Of a DNA stretch of 64,000 bases, positions 32,720-44,409 are shown piece by piece. Source of the DNA: Stomoxys calcitrans (taxonomy: Eukaryota > Arthropoda > Insecta > Diptera > Muscidae); contig NC_081552.1 in NCBI RefSeq assembly GCF_963082655.1, forward strand, positions 96,891,092 through 96,955,091, in the 5' to 3' direction. Both the position numbers and the translations under genes were made by a program. How positions within the stretch are numbered: position 1 is the first letter of the stretch; the number at the start of each line of letters is the position of its first letter. The notes under the pieces are model-generated. The model made no database searches and was not told the origin of the DNA. It saw nothing but the letters and a program-made list of their open reading frames with translations.

Positions 32720-34122
32720 TTTTTATACCCACCACCGAAGGATGGGGGTATATTCATTTTGTCATTCCGTTTGCAACACATCGAAATATCCATTTCCGAC
32801 CCTATAAAGTATATATATTCTTGATCAGCGTAAAAATCTAAGACGATCAAGACATGTCCGTCCGTCTGTCTGCTGAAATCACGCTACAGTCTTTAAAAAT
32901 TAAGATATTGAGCTGAAATTTTGCACTGATTCTTTTTTTGTCCATAAGCAGGTTAAGTTTGAAGATGGGCTATATCGAACTATATCTTGATATAGCCCTC
33001 ATATAGACCGATCCGCCGATTTAGGGTCCTAGGCCCATAAAAGCCACATTTATTATCCGATTTTGCTGAAATTTGGGGCAGTGAGTTGTGTTAGGCCCTT
33101 CGATATCCTTCGTCAATTTGGCCCAGATCGGTTCAGATTTGGATATAGCTGCCATATAGACTGATCCTCCGATTTAGGGTCTTAGGCCCACAAAAGCCAT
33201 ATTTATTATCCGATTTTGATGAAATTCGGGACAGTGAAATGTGTAAGGCCCATCGACATCCCTTGTTAATTTGGCTCAGATCGGTTCAGATTTGGATATA
33301 GCTGCCATATAGATCGATCCTCCGATTTATGGTGTAAGCCCCATAAAAGCCACATTCTTTATCCGATTTTGCTGGAATTTGGGACAATGAGTTGTGTTAG
33401 GCCCTTTGACATATTTCTTCAATTTGGTCCAGATCGGTTCAGATTTGGATATAGCTGCCATATAGACCGATTTCTTGATTTATGGTTTTGGGCCCATAAA
33501 ATGCTCATTCACTGTCCGATATATATTCTTGATCAGCGTAAAAATCTAAGACGATCTAGACATGTCCGTCCGTCTGTCCGTCTGTCTGCTGAAATCACGC
33601 TACAGTCTTTAAAAATAGAGATATTGAGCTGAAATTTTGCACTGATTCTTTTTTTGTCCATAAGCAGGTTAAGTTTGAAGATGGGCTATATCGAACTATA
33701 TCTTGATATAGCCCTCATATAGACCGATCCGCCGATTTAGGGTCTTAGGCCCATAAAAGCCACATTTCAGATTTCGCCGAAATTTGGGACAGTGCCTTGT
33801 GTTGGGCTCTTCGACATGTTTATGCAACTTGGCCCAAATCGGTCCAGATTTGGATATAGCTGCCATGTAGACCGATATCTCGATTTAAAGTCTTGGGCCC
33901 ATAAAAGGCGCATTTATAATCCGATTTCACTGAAATTTGACACAGTGATTTATGTTCGACTTTTCGACATCCGTGTCGTATATAGTTCAGATCGGTATGA
34001 GGTATATGAGTATAAGGCATGAAATTTTAACCGAATTTTGATGAAAGGTGGTTTACATATATACCCGAGGTGGTGGGCATCCAAAGTTCGGCCCGGCCGA
34101 ACTTAACGCCTTTTTACTTGTT
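32720..34122 (-). mobile_element. HINE-B double copy (one partial inside another)
   Basis: It starts TATACCCACCACCGAAGGAT and contains B units. At about 33519 it restarts with TATATATTCTTGATCAGCGT, GTCCGTCCGTCTGTCCGTCT and GAAATCACGCTACAGTCTTT, repeating about 32811-33060. It ends ATATACCCGAGGTGGTGGGC, TCGGCCCGGCCGAACTTAAC, CCTTTTTACTTGTT. It is inserted in the LOA-like element between the EN-RT linker and RT. Confidence 0.85.
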
Positions 34123-35060
34123 CTCTGTTGAAGATTTTTCTGCAGTCCTTCCTTAGAACAACCAGCTCTGGGGTCCATCATGGCGGTCGCTGTTTGCCGC
34201 TTGGTTTGGCACTGGGCATGCTCACAAGCGAGTCATTCAGGGCCTTCGTGAGCCGCTTGACCACTATGTCTATATCCTCCGTAGTTTCCACTTCCTTTTC
34301 TAGTCTAGAAAGGATAGTGGTGCAGAATTTGTGCCGAAATTTATCCCAATCCACCTTTCATCTGTTTAGCCAAGGGACCACTACTTCAGTATTTTCTCCA
34401 AGGCTAAAACTAATATAACGATGATCAGAGATGCTGTGGTCATCCAACACTTCCCAGTCGCATATTCTTCCACTTATATCTTCCGATACAAAGGTAATAT
34501 CTAGTACCTCCTGCTTGTTCCTGGTAATAAAGGTTGGTTTATCACCTTTATTACAAATCGCCAGATTGCATCTTATAATATATTCAATAAGCAGCTCACC
34601 CCTTTCGTTGAAATCCGAACTTCCCAATATCTGGTTATGTGGATTAGCATCACTTCCCACAATGAGCCTTTTCTTTCCTACAGAAGCAGTTTCAACCAGC
34701 GACTTAAGGTTTGAAGGCGGAATCTCTGAGTCGTGTGCCAGCCAGTAATGAGCCTTGTTTATTTCAGGGCTGGCTGGTATGCTTATCGACGCAAAAAGAA
34801 AAACATTTAGACTACTCTTTGAAAGAAAACAGGCTCTGTGTCTCCCATTCCCCGTACCCTTGAGTGGTTTAAATCCCAGAATTCTCAGTCCACGAACCAT
34901 TCCTCCACGCACTCATGGTTCCTGAATAAGAACCACGTCAAATCCCCCAGCCATCAGGAGAACCTTTAGTGTTGCCGAAGCGGCCTTACAATGGTGGACA
35001 TTTATCTGTAGAAACCGGACCATAGTCAGGATTCAGAACTTCCACCACTGTTGTGTTAGC
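34123..35060 (-). pseudogene. LOA-like endonuclease domain
   Basis: Minus-strand translation includes LRILGFKPLKGTGNGRHRAC, VGKKRLIVGSDANPHNQILG (EN catalytic GSDANPH), ERGELLIEYIIRCNLAICNK, PTFITRNKQEVLDITFVSED and EVLDDHSISDHRYISFSLGE (SDH motif). A 184-codon stretch (34912-34358) is open, so this part is well preserved. The N-terminal EN segment (VRFLQINVHHCKAAS-like, about 34985-35020) is partly recognisable. It continues into the EN-RT linker before the HINE-B boundary. Confidence 0.82.
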
Positions 35061-36000
35061 CTCGTCATCGACTCCACCAGGAGTTCATCCTCACAAGATT
35101 TGTTAGAACTTGTCATGATGAGCTTTCGTACTCATCCAGGGGCAGGTGAGAAAGCTGTGGAACCACTCTTCCTCAGGACACTGGGCACTTGCAGTGTGTA
35201 CGATTCCTCCTTAGATGCTTCACTTAGGCAATTAATCTGTATCGGCCTTGATACGAGCCTGCATCGTCACAAACTGGAGGAGACCCAGGAAATTCCGTAA
35301 GGACATAGAAGTATACTGATGACAGTCCATTGACTATACCACTCCAACTATTCCTGCGTATGCAGCCCTGTTCTTCTGTCGTCGCCAAACTGTCCCTAGC
35401 AACATCAGCAAAGGTCCGAATCTAGACGTGTATTCTTTGGGGTAACCTGTGCAGCGAATCCTAGAGCCCATTTTAGGGAGTCTCTGTTCCTAAAAGTGAG
35501 AGTATTAGGAACATTCTCACCAAGCCTCTCAATAAACCTGAGAGCGATTAGTCTTCTATTATTCCTACCTCTGAAAGAGCGTGTTGGTTTGCCGGGAAAG
35601 ACCGATGGCCTAGGAAAATTAAAGACATGCGAAGATTGGATAGGTTCGGCCTTGTCCTTAAGACACGAACCAGGTGTCGTCGGCAAAAGCCCCTGCTGAC
35701 CAGTCGACTGTCGGCTAGTGGAGCCTGGGGCAGCCGCTCCACCACTCGAGGTTTCAGTAGCAGACAACATGCTACGACCTGATACCACCACCGCAGCTGT
35801 TTGGCCTTTGGAGACCATTCTAAACCCACTCCCGGGCTCTAGATCTGCCACTCCACTGGAAACAGACGCAGATAATCAACCGCCTAATGGACAGCAGTAT
35901 CGTAGCTGTCCTTGAGTAACTTTAATTTTTTCTTTCAAAAATAATGACCTTTTACGAGTTACGGAAAAATTCTTGCGGAGCGAAATAACAAAACGTCCGC
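35061..36000 (-). pseudogene. ORF1 and 5' region of the LOA-like element
   Basis: A minus-strand frame (35851-35405) reads MADLEPGSGFRMVSKGQTAA, GGAAAPGSTSRQSTGQQGLL and RGRNNRRLIALRFIERLGEN. It is Gly/Ser/Arg-rich at first, then basic. Similar vocabulary (STSTAAA.EAS.QES) occurs at the start of the plus-strand LOA-like remnant near 25950. Position upstream of EN makes ORF1 the simplest reading. I see no zinc knuckles, and the frame is not intact through to EN. Confidence 0.5.
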
Positions 36001-36099
36001 TCGACTCAACGGTTCAAACAAGAAGGTTTTAACCGGATAGTCCTAGTGAATTGGTGATTTGACACTCGGACTTTTTTTAATCGGCGCGTCCTCACTCTC

Positions 36100-37215
36100 T
36101 CCTCCGGCACCCGTCATAATTGAGCAACCATTGTCTCTCGTGAATCGGCTTAGAAGGTTACAAGCTCTAGCATTTTTGAAATCGGTGGAAGGAAAAATAT
36201 CTTAAGAATCTACATATGCGGTACAAGTAGAAATTCCAGAAGATAGAAGTGGAAAAGGACGATTTTGTCGTGATTTGGGACAAGAGTCACCCTCCGAGCT
36301 TGTGGACGTTAGGTCCCGGGAGTTAACGGACACGTTCAAGTCGTGTACATTCGCACGGCAAATGACATTGGAGAGCGACTAATATCGAAGTTGATCATTC
36401 TTACCGACCAAACCGTGAACGAATATAAAATTCTCTCTTTTTATCGTAGTAATATGGATTAAACGAATATCTACAATATTGAATTACTTATGGAAATCGA
36501 TAATATGTTGTTAATACGGAAATCCGATTTGTCGAAGTATGACCACGAGCTAGTGAAGCCAATAGCAGCAGTAAGATTGACGGAATCGGAAACTGAAACA
36601 GTCACTGCGGTTTCGAAATCGTTGCCAGTTTCAGCCATTCCCGTTACTGCGGGATCGAGGAAGGTCTGCCGCAAATGTTGAGGCTATCATCACTTCTTGT
36701 TGCACGATAATCAGAGAATTGCAGGTCCAGACAAAAAAGCTTCATCACGTCCCCGTCAAGGTGCAAGGTCCCGTCCGTATGTCATTTCTGCGTCTCGCCC
36801 AAAACCTAGACCAGAAAGCAGCTCGTCCGTTGAATACAAGTCTGTTTGCCATCCACGTCATGCCGACATTATCAACCAGGCTGTTGGTTCGTGTACAAGG
36901 TGTCGGTCCATCTTACCCAGATCGAGTGGTACACGATCCATGCATAATACAAAGCCAATAATGGTAGACTATCTCAGGCTAACCACGTCAAGTCTCGACG
37001 GAGTCCGTCTGTGGCATTTCGGTCACCTCGGTGTATGATGCGACGCAGTCGTTGATAGTAACGCCTAGGGTGACCGACCTGCGACATGTTTACACTCCAA
37101 ACGAGCATATACCGGAAAGGCTGAAGGAGGTCTTTTTGGACTTGCCTCTGGCAGACCATCCATTTTACAGGCCTGCTCGTGTTGCGTCGGTGTTCGGTCC
37201 TGATTTCTACCAAAA
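36100..37215 (+). pseudogene. BEL/Pao remnant: possible integrase tail, gag zinc knuckle, protease region
   Basis: Around 36240-36420 the plus strand reads VVIWDKSHPPSLWTL and, in another frame, HVQVVYIRTANDIGERLISK, like the integrase C-terminal domain of BEL/Pao. Then GSRKVCRKC, a stop, and GYHHFLLHDNQRI (36650-36720) looks like its gag knuckle. PRVTDLRHVYTPNEHIPERL and DLPLADHPFYRPARVASVFG (37060-37210) look like the protease end. The order integrase-gag is not normal for one copy, so two partial copies or a misreading are possible. It is cut at 37216 by a HINE. Confidence 0.45.
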
Positions 37216-37565
37216 GGTATATCGGATAAGAATTGCGCACTCTAGAGGCTCAAGAAGTAAAGACCCAAGATCAGTTTATATGGCAGCTATATCAAAACAT
37301 GGACCGATATGGCCCATTTATAATCCCAACCGACCTACACTAATAAGAAGTATTTGTGCACATTTTCAAGCGGCTAGCGTTACTCCTTCGGAAGTTAGCG
37401 TGTTTTCGACAGACAGACGGACGGATATGGCTAGATCGACATAAAATTTCACGACGATCAAGAATATATATACTTTATGGGGTCTCAGACGAATATTTCG
37501 AGTAGTTACAATCAGAATGACGAAAATAGTATACCCCCCATCCTATGGTGGAGGGTATAAAAAAA
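37216..37565 (+). mobile_element. HINE-A, truncated to the GTATACC end
   Basis: It starts inside a unit (TATCGGATAAGAATTGCGCA), keeps the GTTAGCGTGTTTTCGACAG and GACAGACGGACGGATATGG terminal block, and ends ATCCTATGGTGGAGGGTATA. The hairpin end is absent. Confidence 0.85.
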
Positions 37566-38526
37566 TGGAACTTGTGACAATGCATTCGGGTTCAAATAAA
37601 AAAACAAAGTTGGAAAGATTTGACTATTGACAAACTATAGGTTTGGCTATTGGTAGAAAAAAAGCAAGGTAGGAAAAATATGAATTCGGGGATATTTTCC
37701 GACTATACTAATTAAACACACTCCCAGATGTTGTTGGGGGAAAGTGCCTCGCAACCCACACCTACCAATTTTCTTCAGGGCACGACCATTTTGGTATTTT
37801 AGCAAAGAACCCCAAAATTTACCTAACTCCTCCTTTTTATGACCGCATCTCGTGAGATGAAAACATCAAAAAAAAAAAACTGTTTAACACATCATATCGA
37901 TATTCTTAATAAATTTATTCAAGACATTCTTTTTTATGAAGTTCATGATATGTTTTCTGTAAACGCAGAAAAATCCTCAAACACTTTTCATTAAGATTAA
38001 ATACTAGATTAGAGTATTATATGTACATTAATAATCAAATTTTTCGGTGTTCCAACGAATGAACTTATAAATGGACAAATTGCATATAAAAATCTTATTT
38101 CATTCTAGATAGATATTCATTTTTTTTAATCTATATGATGAGAAAAAAAAACCCAATAAAAATTATCTTTATGAAAACAGATATCTGTTTATGAAAAATC
38201 AATAAGGTTCGTGTCGATTAACGAAAAGATCCAATATTGCTTGCCAGTAGCAAAACAAAACAAAGAAAAAATGAAATTTGACAGCGTTTGGATCATGTAA
38301 AGACTCTTAAGAATTATTGGCATAAATAGAATCACAAAACAAAACAAAGCGAGATAATTTCCATTACTGGTTGATAATGATAGTCATCTTACATGTTTTC
38401 TCACTCTACAAAATAGGTATGTAAAGCAAACCGATGCAATTCATTGGGTGAAAGAAGACATTTTTTCCTTATATATTTACTTTCGTTCATGTACTCACTT
38501 ATTTATGATAGTTCTTAAAAACTCAC
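37566..38526. other. AT-rich, apparently non-repetitive stretch
   Basis: No transposon motif, tandem structure or long frame is seen. It contains short A and T runs and would fit intronic or intergenic host DNA beside the exon candidate at 38527-38596. Confidence 0.5.
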
Positions 38527-38596
38527 CAACAAAGTCGATGATCAGCATGAAGGCCTCCACTCTGTCGTTGATGTTGTTGCTGGATTGGTTGATGCG
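38527..38596 (-). CDS. Candidate internal host exon, 70 bp
   Basis: On the minus strand, a pyrimidine-rich acceptor (ACCCTTTCATATAG) is followed by 70 bp reading RINQSSNNINDRVEAFMLII plus DFV, then a strong donor GTGAGT (complement of 38521-38526). Codons are GC-ending (GTG GAG GCC TTC ATG CTG ATC ATC GAC), unlike the very AT-rich flanks. That bias is usual for conserved fly genes. The length is not a multiple of three, so the phase changes across it. I do not recognise the protein. No neighbouring exon is identified in the window; the rest of the gene would lie outside or be split by large repeat-filled introns. Confidence 0.4.
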
Positions 38597-38787
38597 CTAT
38601 ATGAAAGGGTCGTATTATGACAAATATTGCATTGATTTGAGCTTTATACCGCAAAAATGGCGGTCGTTATGAGAATAAGAAAATAATGTTTTGTGAATAT
38701 TATTGAGTTGAAAAATAAAAAAATTGAAATTTATATGCCATTATTTGTAGTTACGTTTCACGAACTCAAGTGCTAAATTTAATTAAA
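38597..38787. other. Flank of the exon candidate; no feature seen
   Basis: AT-rich sequence up to the HINE-A hairpin end at 38788. On the minus strand it would be the intron upstream of the candidate acceptor. Confidence 0.4.
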
Positions 38788-40206
38788 ACAAGTAAAAGCG
38801 TGCTAAGTTCGGCCGGGCCGAATCTTATATACCCTCCACCATGGATCGCATTTGTCGAGTTCTTTTCCCGGCATCTCTTCTTATGCAAAAAAAAATGATA
38901 TAAGAAAAGATTTGCTCTGCTATTAGAGCGAGACCTGGAGACCTGTGTAAAATGTCTGCCAATTCGAATAAGAATTGCGCTCTTTGTGAGCTCAAAAAGT
39001 AAAATATGGAGATCGATTTATATGGGAGCTGTATCGGGCTATGGACCGATTCAGACCATAATAAACACGTTATTGATGGTCATGAAAGAATCCGTCGTAC
39101 AAAATTTCAGGCAAATCTGATAATAATTGCGACCTCTAGAGGCTCAAGAAGTCAAGATCTCAGATCGGTTTATATGGCAGCTATATCAGGTTATGAACCG
39201 ACTTGTACTTTTTTGACACAGTTGTTGAAAGTAACAATAAAAAAACGTCTTGCGAAATTTCAGCCAAATCGGATAGGAATTGCGCCCTCTAGAAGCTCAA
39301 GAAGTCAAGTACCCAGATCTGTTTATATGACAGCTATATCAGGTTATGAACCGATTTGAACCATATTTGGCACAGTTGTTGGACATTATAACAAAATACT
39401 ACGTGCCCAAATTCATTCAAATTGGATAAGAATTGCGCCCTCTAGAGGCTCAAGAAGTCAAGACCCAAGATCAGTTTATATGACAGCTAAATAAGGTTAT
39501 GGACCGATTTGAACCATACTTGGCACAGTTATTGGATATCGTAACAAAATACGTTGTGCAAAATTTCATTCCAATCGGATAAGAATTGCGCACTCTAGAG
39601 GCTCAAGAAGTCAAGACCCCAGATCGGTTTATGTGGCAGCTATATCAGGATATAAACCGATTTGAACCATACTTGGAACAGTTGTTGGATATAATAACGA
39701 AACACGTCGTGCAAAATTTCATTCCAATCGGATAAGAATTGCGCTCTCTAGAGGCTCAAGAAGTCAAGACCCAAGATCGGTTTATATGGCAGCTATATCA
39801 GGTTATAAACCGAATTGAACCATACTTGGCACAGTTGTTGGATGTCATAACAAAATACGTCGTGCCAAATTTCATTCCAATCGGATAAGAATTGCGCACT
39901 CTAGAGGCTCAAGAAATCAAGACCCAAGATCGGTTTAAATGGCAGCTATATCAAAACATGGACCGATATGGCCCATTTACAATACCAACCGACCTACACT
40001 AATAAGAAGTATTTGTGCAAAATTTCAAGCGGCTAGCTTTACTCCTTCGGAAGTTAGCGTGCTTTCGACAGGCTAGATCGACATAAAATGTCACGACGAT
40101 CAAGAATATATATACTTTATGGGGTCTCAGACGAATATTTCGAGTAGTTACAATCAGAATGACGAAATTAGTATACCCCCCATCTTATGGTGGAGGGTAT
40201 AAAAAT
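38788..40206 (+). mobile_element. HINE-A, both ends present
   Basis: It starts AAGTAAAAGCGTGCTAAGTT, then GGCCGGGCC, then CCCTCCACCATGG. Eight or so units follow at about 153 bp spacing, and it ends ATCTTATGGTGGAGGGTATA. The GTCC-type microsatellite is almost deleted (GCTTTCGACAGGCTAGATCG). Confidence 0.88.
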
Positions 40207-40269
40207 ATTGAATATTTTAAGAAGTAATTTTGGTGGAAAAGACAAAAAAAAAAAATTATGTATCCTAAA

Positions 40270-40904
40270 CATTTTTATACCCACCACCGAAGGATGGGGT
40301 TATATTCATTTTGTCATTCCGTTTGCAACACATCGAAATATCCATTTCCGACCCTATAAAGTATATATATTCTTGATCAGCGTAAAAATCTAAGACGATC
40401 TAGACATGTCCGTCCGTCTGTCTGTTGAAATCACGCTACAGTCTTTAAAATTAGAGATATTGAGCTGAAATTTTGCACAGATTCTTTTTTTGTCCATAAG
40501 CAGGTTAAGTTTGAAGATGGGCTATATCGAACTATATCTTGATATAGCCCTCATATAGACCGATCCGCCGATTTAGGGTCCTAGGCCCATAAAAGCCACA
40601 TTTATTATCCGATTTTGCTGAAATTTGGGGCAGTGAGTTGTGTTAGGCCCTTCGATATCCTTCGTCAATTTGGCCCAGATCGGTTCAGATTTGGATATAG
40701 CTGCCATATAGACTGATCCTCCGATTTAGGGTCTTAGGCCCACAAAAGCCATATTTATTATCCGATTTTGATGAAATTCGGGACAGTGAAATGTGTAAGG
40801 CCCATCGACATCCCTTGTTAATTTGGCTCAGATCGGTTCAGATTTGGATATAGCTGCCATATAGACCGATCCTCCGATTTAGGGTCTAAGACCCATAAAA
40901 GCCA
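40270..40904 (-). mobile_element. HINE-B, truncated
   Basis: It starts TATACCCACCACCGAAGGAT and has GTCCGTCCGTCTGTC. About three units follow, and it stops at AAGACCCATAAAAGCCAATA where the LOA-like tail begins. It is almost identical over its length to 32720-33340, including GTGAAATGTGTAAGGCCCAT. Confidence 0.85.
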
Positions 40905-41962
40905 ATACAATATCCGATGTTTCAGGCAGTGTGGATTACACCCAACCTGTGCCGCTTTTTGAAAAAAATTACTGTACCACTATTCCTGATAGAACCGATT
41001 GGAACTACGATATTTCTGGTAACAGAAGTTACATAGACTTCTATACGGATGGTTCCAAATTAAGCGACCAGGTGGGCTTTGGGGTGTACTCTAAAGATCT
41101 AAACTGGTCATATCGAAAAGGTTACCCGACCACTGTAGTGTGTATCAAGCAGAGATCCTTGCAATTAAGAAAGTGGTGGAATGGCTAGGATATAATGTCA
41201 TTACGACGATTGACATAAATATCTCTTAAGACAGCCATTAAATCACTGAAGAACTTATTTCTGAACACAAAAACCGCCATCGACAGTCGCAGATCTCTCA
41301 ACGAGATGGCTAAACATTTCAAAACTCACCTGTTCTGGGTGCCGTGTCACAGAGATATCCCAGGGAATTGTGTAGCGGACGAGCTTGCGAGTCTAGAAAA
41401 TACCCTACACATTCTAGGGGCACTGGAATCTGTGGGTATGCCTCTAGCGACATGTAGGCTAAGTTTTCAGGCCAGGCCTGAAGGACAACGAATGATAGAT
41501 GGTCACAAAGAAGGGGCTGTGAGCATTCCAAAACTATGTGGCCTCATCTAGACTTGAAGAGGTTTTCCGCATTGCTGTCATTGGCTAGAACAGATGTCTC
41601 AGTCATTGTGTCCGTCATGACAGATCACTGTCTAATCGGAAAACATGCTGAGAGACTAAAGGTTGCCAGCAACGACTTTTGCAGAAGCTGTAGGGACATC
41701 GAAGAAGAAGAGACTATAGAACACCTTCTGTGTGTGTGCCCCGCAATAGCAGTTAGAAGGAGTTCCACTTTAGGTTCTCATTTCTTCGAGAACCTGTCCG
41801 ATAACTGTCGCAAGTTATTAGGCTTTTTAAAGCGATCTGGATGATTCAACGGTAGGAACTAGAAGGCATCTTCCTTCTTCTGTTCCTGTGGTATCACAAT
41901 GGACGAAAACGTCTAGGTGAGTCTGATGGCAGACTGTCATTTAAACCTTATCTAACCAAACC
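40905..41962 (+). pseudogene. LOA-like element, 5'-truncated RNase H and C-terminal zinc region
   Basis: The plus strand reads FYTDGSKLSDQVGFGVYSKD (RNase H start, catalytic Asp in YTDGS). SRSLNEMAKHFKTHLFWVPC and HRDIPGNCVADELASLENTL follow (the usual WVPGH Gly-His is altered to Cys-His). Then come ESVGMPLATCR, and in the next frame VASNDFCRSCRDIEEEETIE with HLLCVCPA, a Cys/His cluster typical of the C terminus. Frameshifts near 41185 and 41540 disable it. It ends ATCACAATGGACGAAAACGT, CTGATGGCAGACTGTCATTT, AACCTTATCTAACC. Confidence 0.8.
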
Positions 41963-42120
41963 TTCCTGTGGAGTTTTCTACTCTCAAATACTTCTTTTTT
42001 AAACCCCCCATTGCAATGGTTAGTAACAGATTTTCTTATGGGTGTTGTGGGCCCCCAGAGACTTGTCTCAAAAGTGAACGTGAATTTCGTGCTCTACTCC
42101 CTACTCTCTACTGGGAAAGT
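41963..42120 (+). repeat. Element E fragment
   Basis: TTTTCTACTCTCAAATACTT, TGCAATGGTTAGTAA and GTTGTGGGCCCCCAGAGACT match E units at 1-2960. Only about one unit is present. Confidence 0.6.
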
Positions 42121-42406
42121 TGAAATTAATAGCGCAAACAACCGCAACGATATTCCCATACCGTATAGGTTGTTTTAAATGCTGTATGATTATTTTTGAC
42201 CACTCTGCCCTCTCTCTGTTCATGTTGGCTTCTTCAAATTAGCGCCATCTACTGGCTGTTTCCAATTGGTTCAACTAAATCCAATTTAAAACAGCCAGTA
42301 TATGGCGCTAATTTATATGTTAGTGCTACTCGCTTGGAAAGGATGATTTGTGGTGGAGGCCTATAAATGACAATATAACTACCTATTAAATAGTCATCAC
42401 TTAGTC
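42121..42406. repeat. Unassigned stretch with a 26-bp-arm imperfect hairpin
   Basis: Arms at 42236-42261 and 42289-42314 (AATTAGCGCCATCTACTGGC and its inverse) pair at 25 of 26 positions around a 27-base loop. Nothing else is recognised. Confidence 0.8.
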
Positions 42407-43283
42407 TTTTTTATACCCGCCACCATAAGATGGGGGTATACTAATTTCGTCATTCTGTTTGTAACTACTCGAAATATTCGTCTGAGACCCCATAAAGTGT
42501 ATATATTCTTGATCGTCGTGACATTTTATGTCGATCTAGCCATGTCCGTCCGTCCGTCCGTCTGTCTGTCGAAAGCATGCTAACTTTCGAAGGAGTAAAG
42601 CTAGCCGCTTGAAATTTTGCACAAATACTTCTTATTAGTGTAGGTCGGTTGGTATTGTAAATGGGCCATATCGGTCCATGTTTTGATGTAGCTGCCATAT
42701 AAACCGATCTGGGGACTTGACTTCTTAAGCCTCTAGAGGGCGCAATTCTTATCCGATTGGAAAGAAATTTTGCACGACGTGTTTCGCTATGCCTTCCAAC
42801 AACTGTACCAAGTATGGTTCAAATCGGTCCATAACCTAATATAGCTGCCATATAAACCGATCTTGAATCTTGACTTCTTGAGCCTCTAGACGGCGCAATT
42901 CTTATCCGGTTTAATTAAAAGTTTGTACGAAGTATTTTGTTATGATATCCATCAACTGTGCCAAGTATGGTTCAAATCGGTCCATAACCTGATATAGCTG
43001 TCATATAAACCGATCTGGGGACTTGACTTCGTGAGCTACTAGAATGCGCAATTCCTATCTGATTTGGCTGAAATTTTGCATGGCGTATTTTATTATGAAT
43101 TTCAACAACTGTGCCAAATAAAGTTGAAATCGGTTCATAACCTGATATAGCTGTTATATAAACCGATCTGGTATCTTGACTTCTTGAGCTTCTAGAAGTC
43201 GCAATTTTATCCGATTTGCCTGAAATTATGTACGACGGATCCTTACATGGCCATCAACATACGTTTTTATTATGGTCCGAATC
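42407..43283 (-). mobile_element. HINE-A, hairpin end lost
   Basis: It starts TATACCCGCCACCATAAGAT and has GTCCGTCCGTCCGTCTGTCT and about four units. It breaks off inside the last unit (TATTATGGTCCGAATCAAAG), where an oppositely oriented HINE-C begins. Confidence 0.8.
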
Positions 43284-44125
43284 AAAGCAAATAAAAAGGC
43301 CTTAACTTTGGCCGGGCCATAATTTTGGATACGCACCACCTCGGGTATATATGTAAACCCCCTTTCGTCACAACCCTGTGAAAATTGGATAATTATGCAT
43401 CCAAATTCGTCACGGACATTGAGTGGTCTGATAAATAAAAGTCACTGTTGAATTTTGTATTTAAAATTTCAACAAAATCGTGTAATAAATAAAGCTTTTA
43501 TGAGTTTTGACCCTTAACCAGCATATCGGTCTATATGACAGTTATATCTTAATACATTCCGATCAGAACAATATTTGAGTCGGATGTTAGGAAGCGTAAA
43601 ACTACTCACTGTTTCAAGTTTTACCGAAATAGACTAAAAAATAAAGCTTTTATGGGCCAATATCCAATTATATTCCGATCCGAACCATATTTGGGACGGA
43701 TGTCGGGAGACCTAAAACTACCCACTATTTCAAATGTCAGCGAAATCGGGTAATAAATAGAGCTCTTATGGGCTTCAGACCCGTCTTTCTTATTGGCTTC
43801 AGACCAGATCGGTCTATATGGCAGCTATATCTAAATATCGTCCGATCTGAACCATATTTGGGTCCTATGTAGGGAGGCGTAAAACTACCCCTTGTTTTAA
43901 ATTTCAGCGAAATCGTGTAAAAAAAAGTTCTTATGGGCTTCAGACCCTTTATCGGCAGATCGGTCTATATAGCAGCTATATCCAAATATGTTCGATTTGG
44001 CCCGTTTAAGAACTTAACCAGCGTGCATCAAAAAGACGTATCTGTGCCAAATTTCAGCTCAACATCCCAATTTTTCAAGACTGTAGAGTGATTACAACAG
44101 AGGGACGGACAGACACGCGAACAAA
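43284..44125 (+). mobile_element. HINE-C, diverged subfamily
   Basis: It starts AAAAGGCCTTAACTTTGGCC, GGGCCATAATTTTGGATACG, CACCACCTCGGGTATATATG. Units contain TAAATAAAGCTTTTATGGGC, GGTCTATATGGCAGCTATAT and GGGAGGCGTAAAACTACC. It ends near ACAGAGGGACGGACAGAC and lacks the usual GTATACC terminus. The palindrome has changed from CGGCCGGGCCGAA to TTGGCCGGGCCATAA. Confidence 0.7.
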
Positions 44126-44405
44126 ATACAAAAATTACTTCCGAATTAAAAAACCTACAATGAAAAAAAAATCAATAAAATAAATGAAACAAAAAAATTA
44201 TGTATGTATTGTAAAAACGAGGAAAACATTTCACTTTAATTATGCGATAATCGCTTCTAGCCCCGAACTGTCCGAATTATCGATGGTCAACTTTGTTTAA
44301 ATGTGAATGGATGTTATTTTAATTATACATAACACGTTTATCGAGAAACATCAAACTTTTTTCAGGGAAGCGGAATTTTAGAAAGTTGCACTTTATTGAA
44401 ATAAT
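44126..44405. other. AT-rich stretch, no feature recognised
   Basis: About 280 bp without a transposon motif or open frame. It contains ATAACACGTTTATCGAGAAA and similar low-information sequence. Confidence 0.4.
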
Positions 44406-44409
44406 TTAA

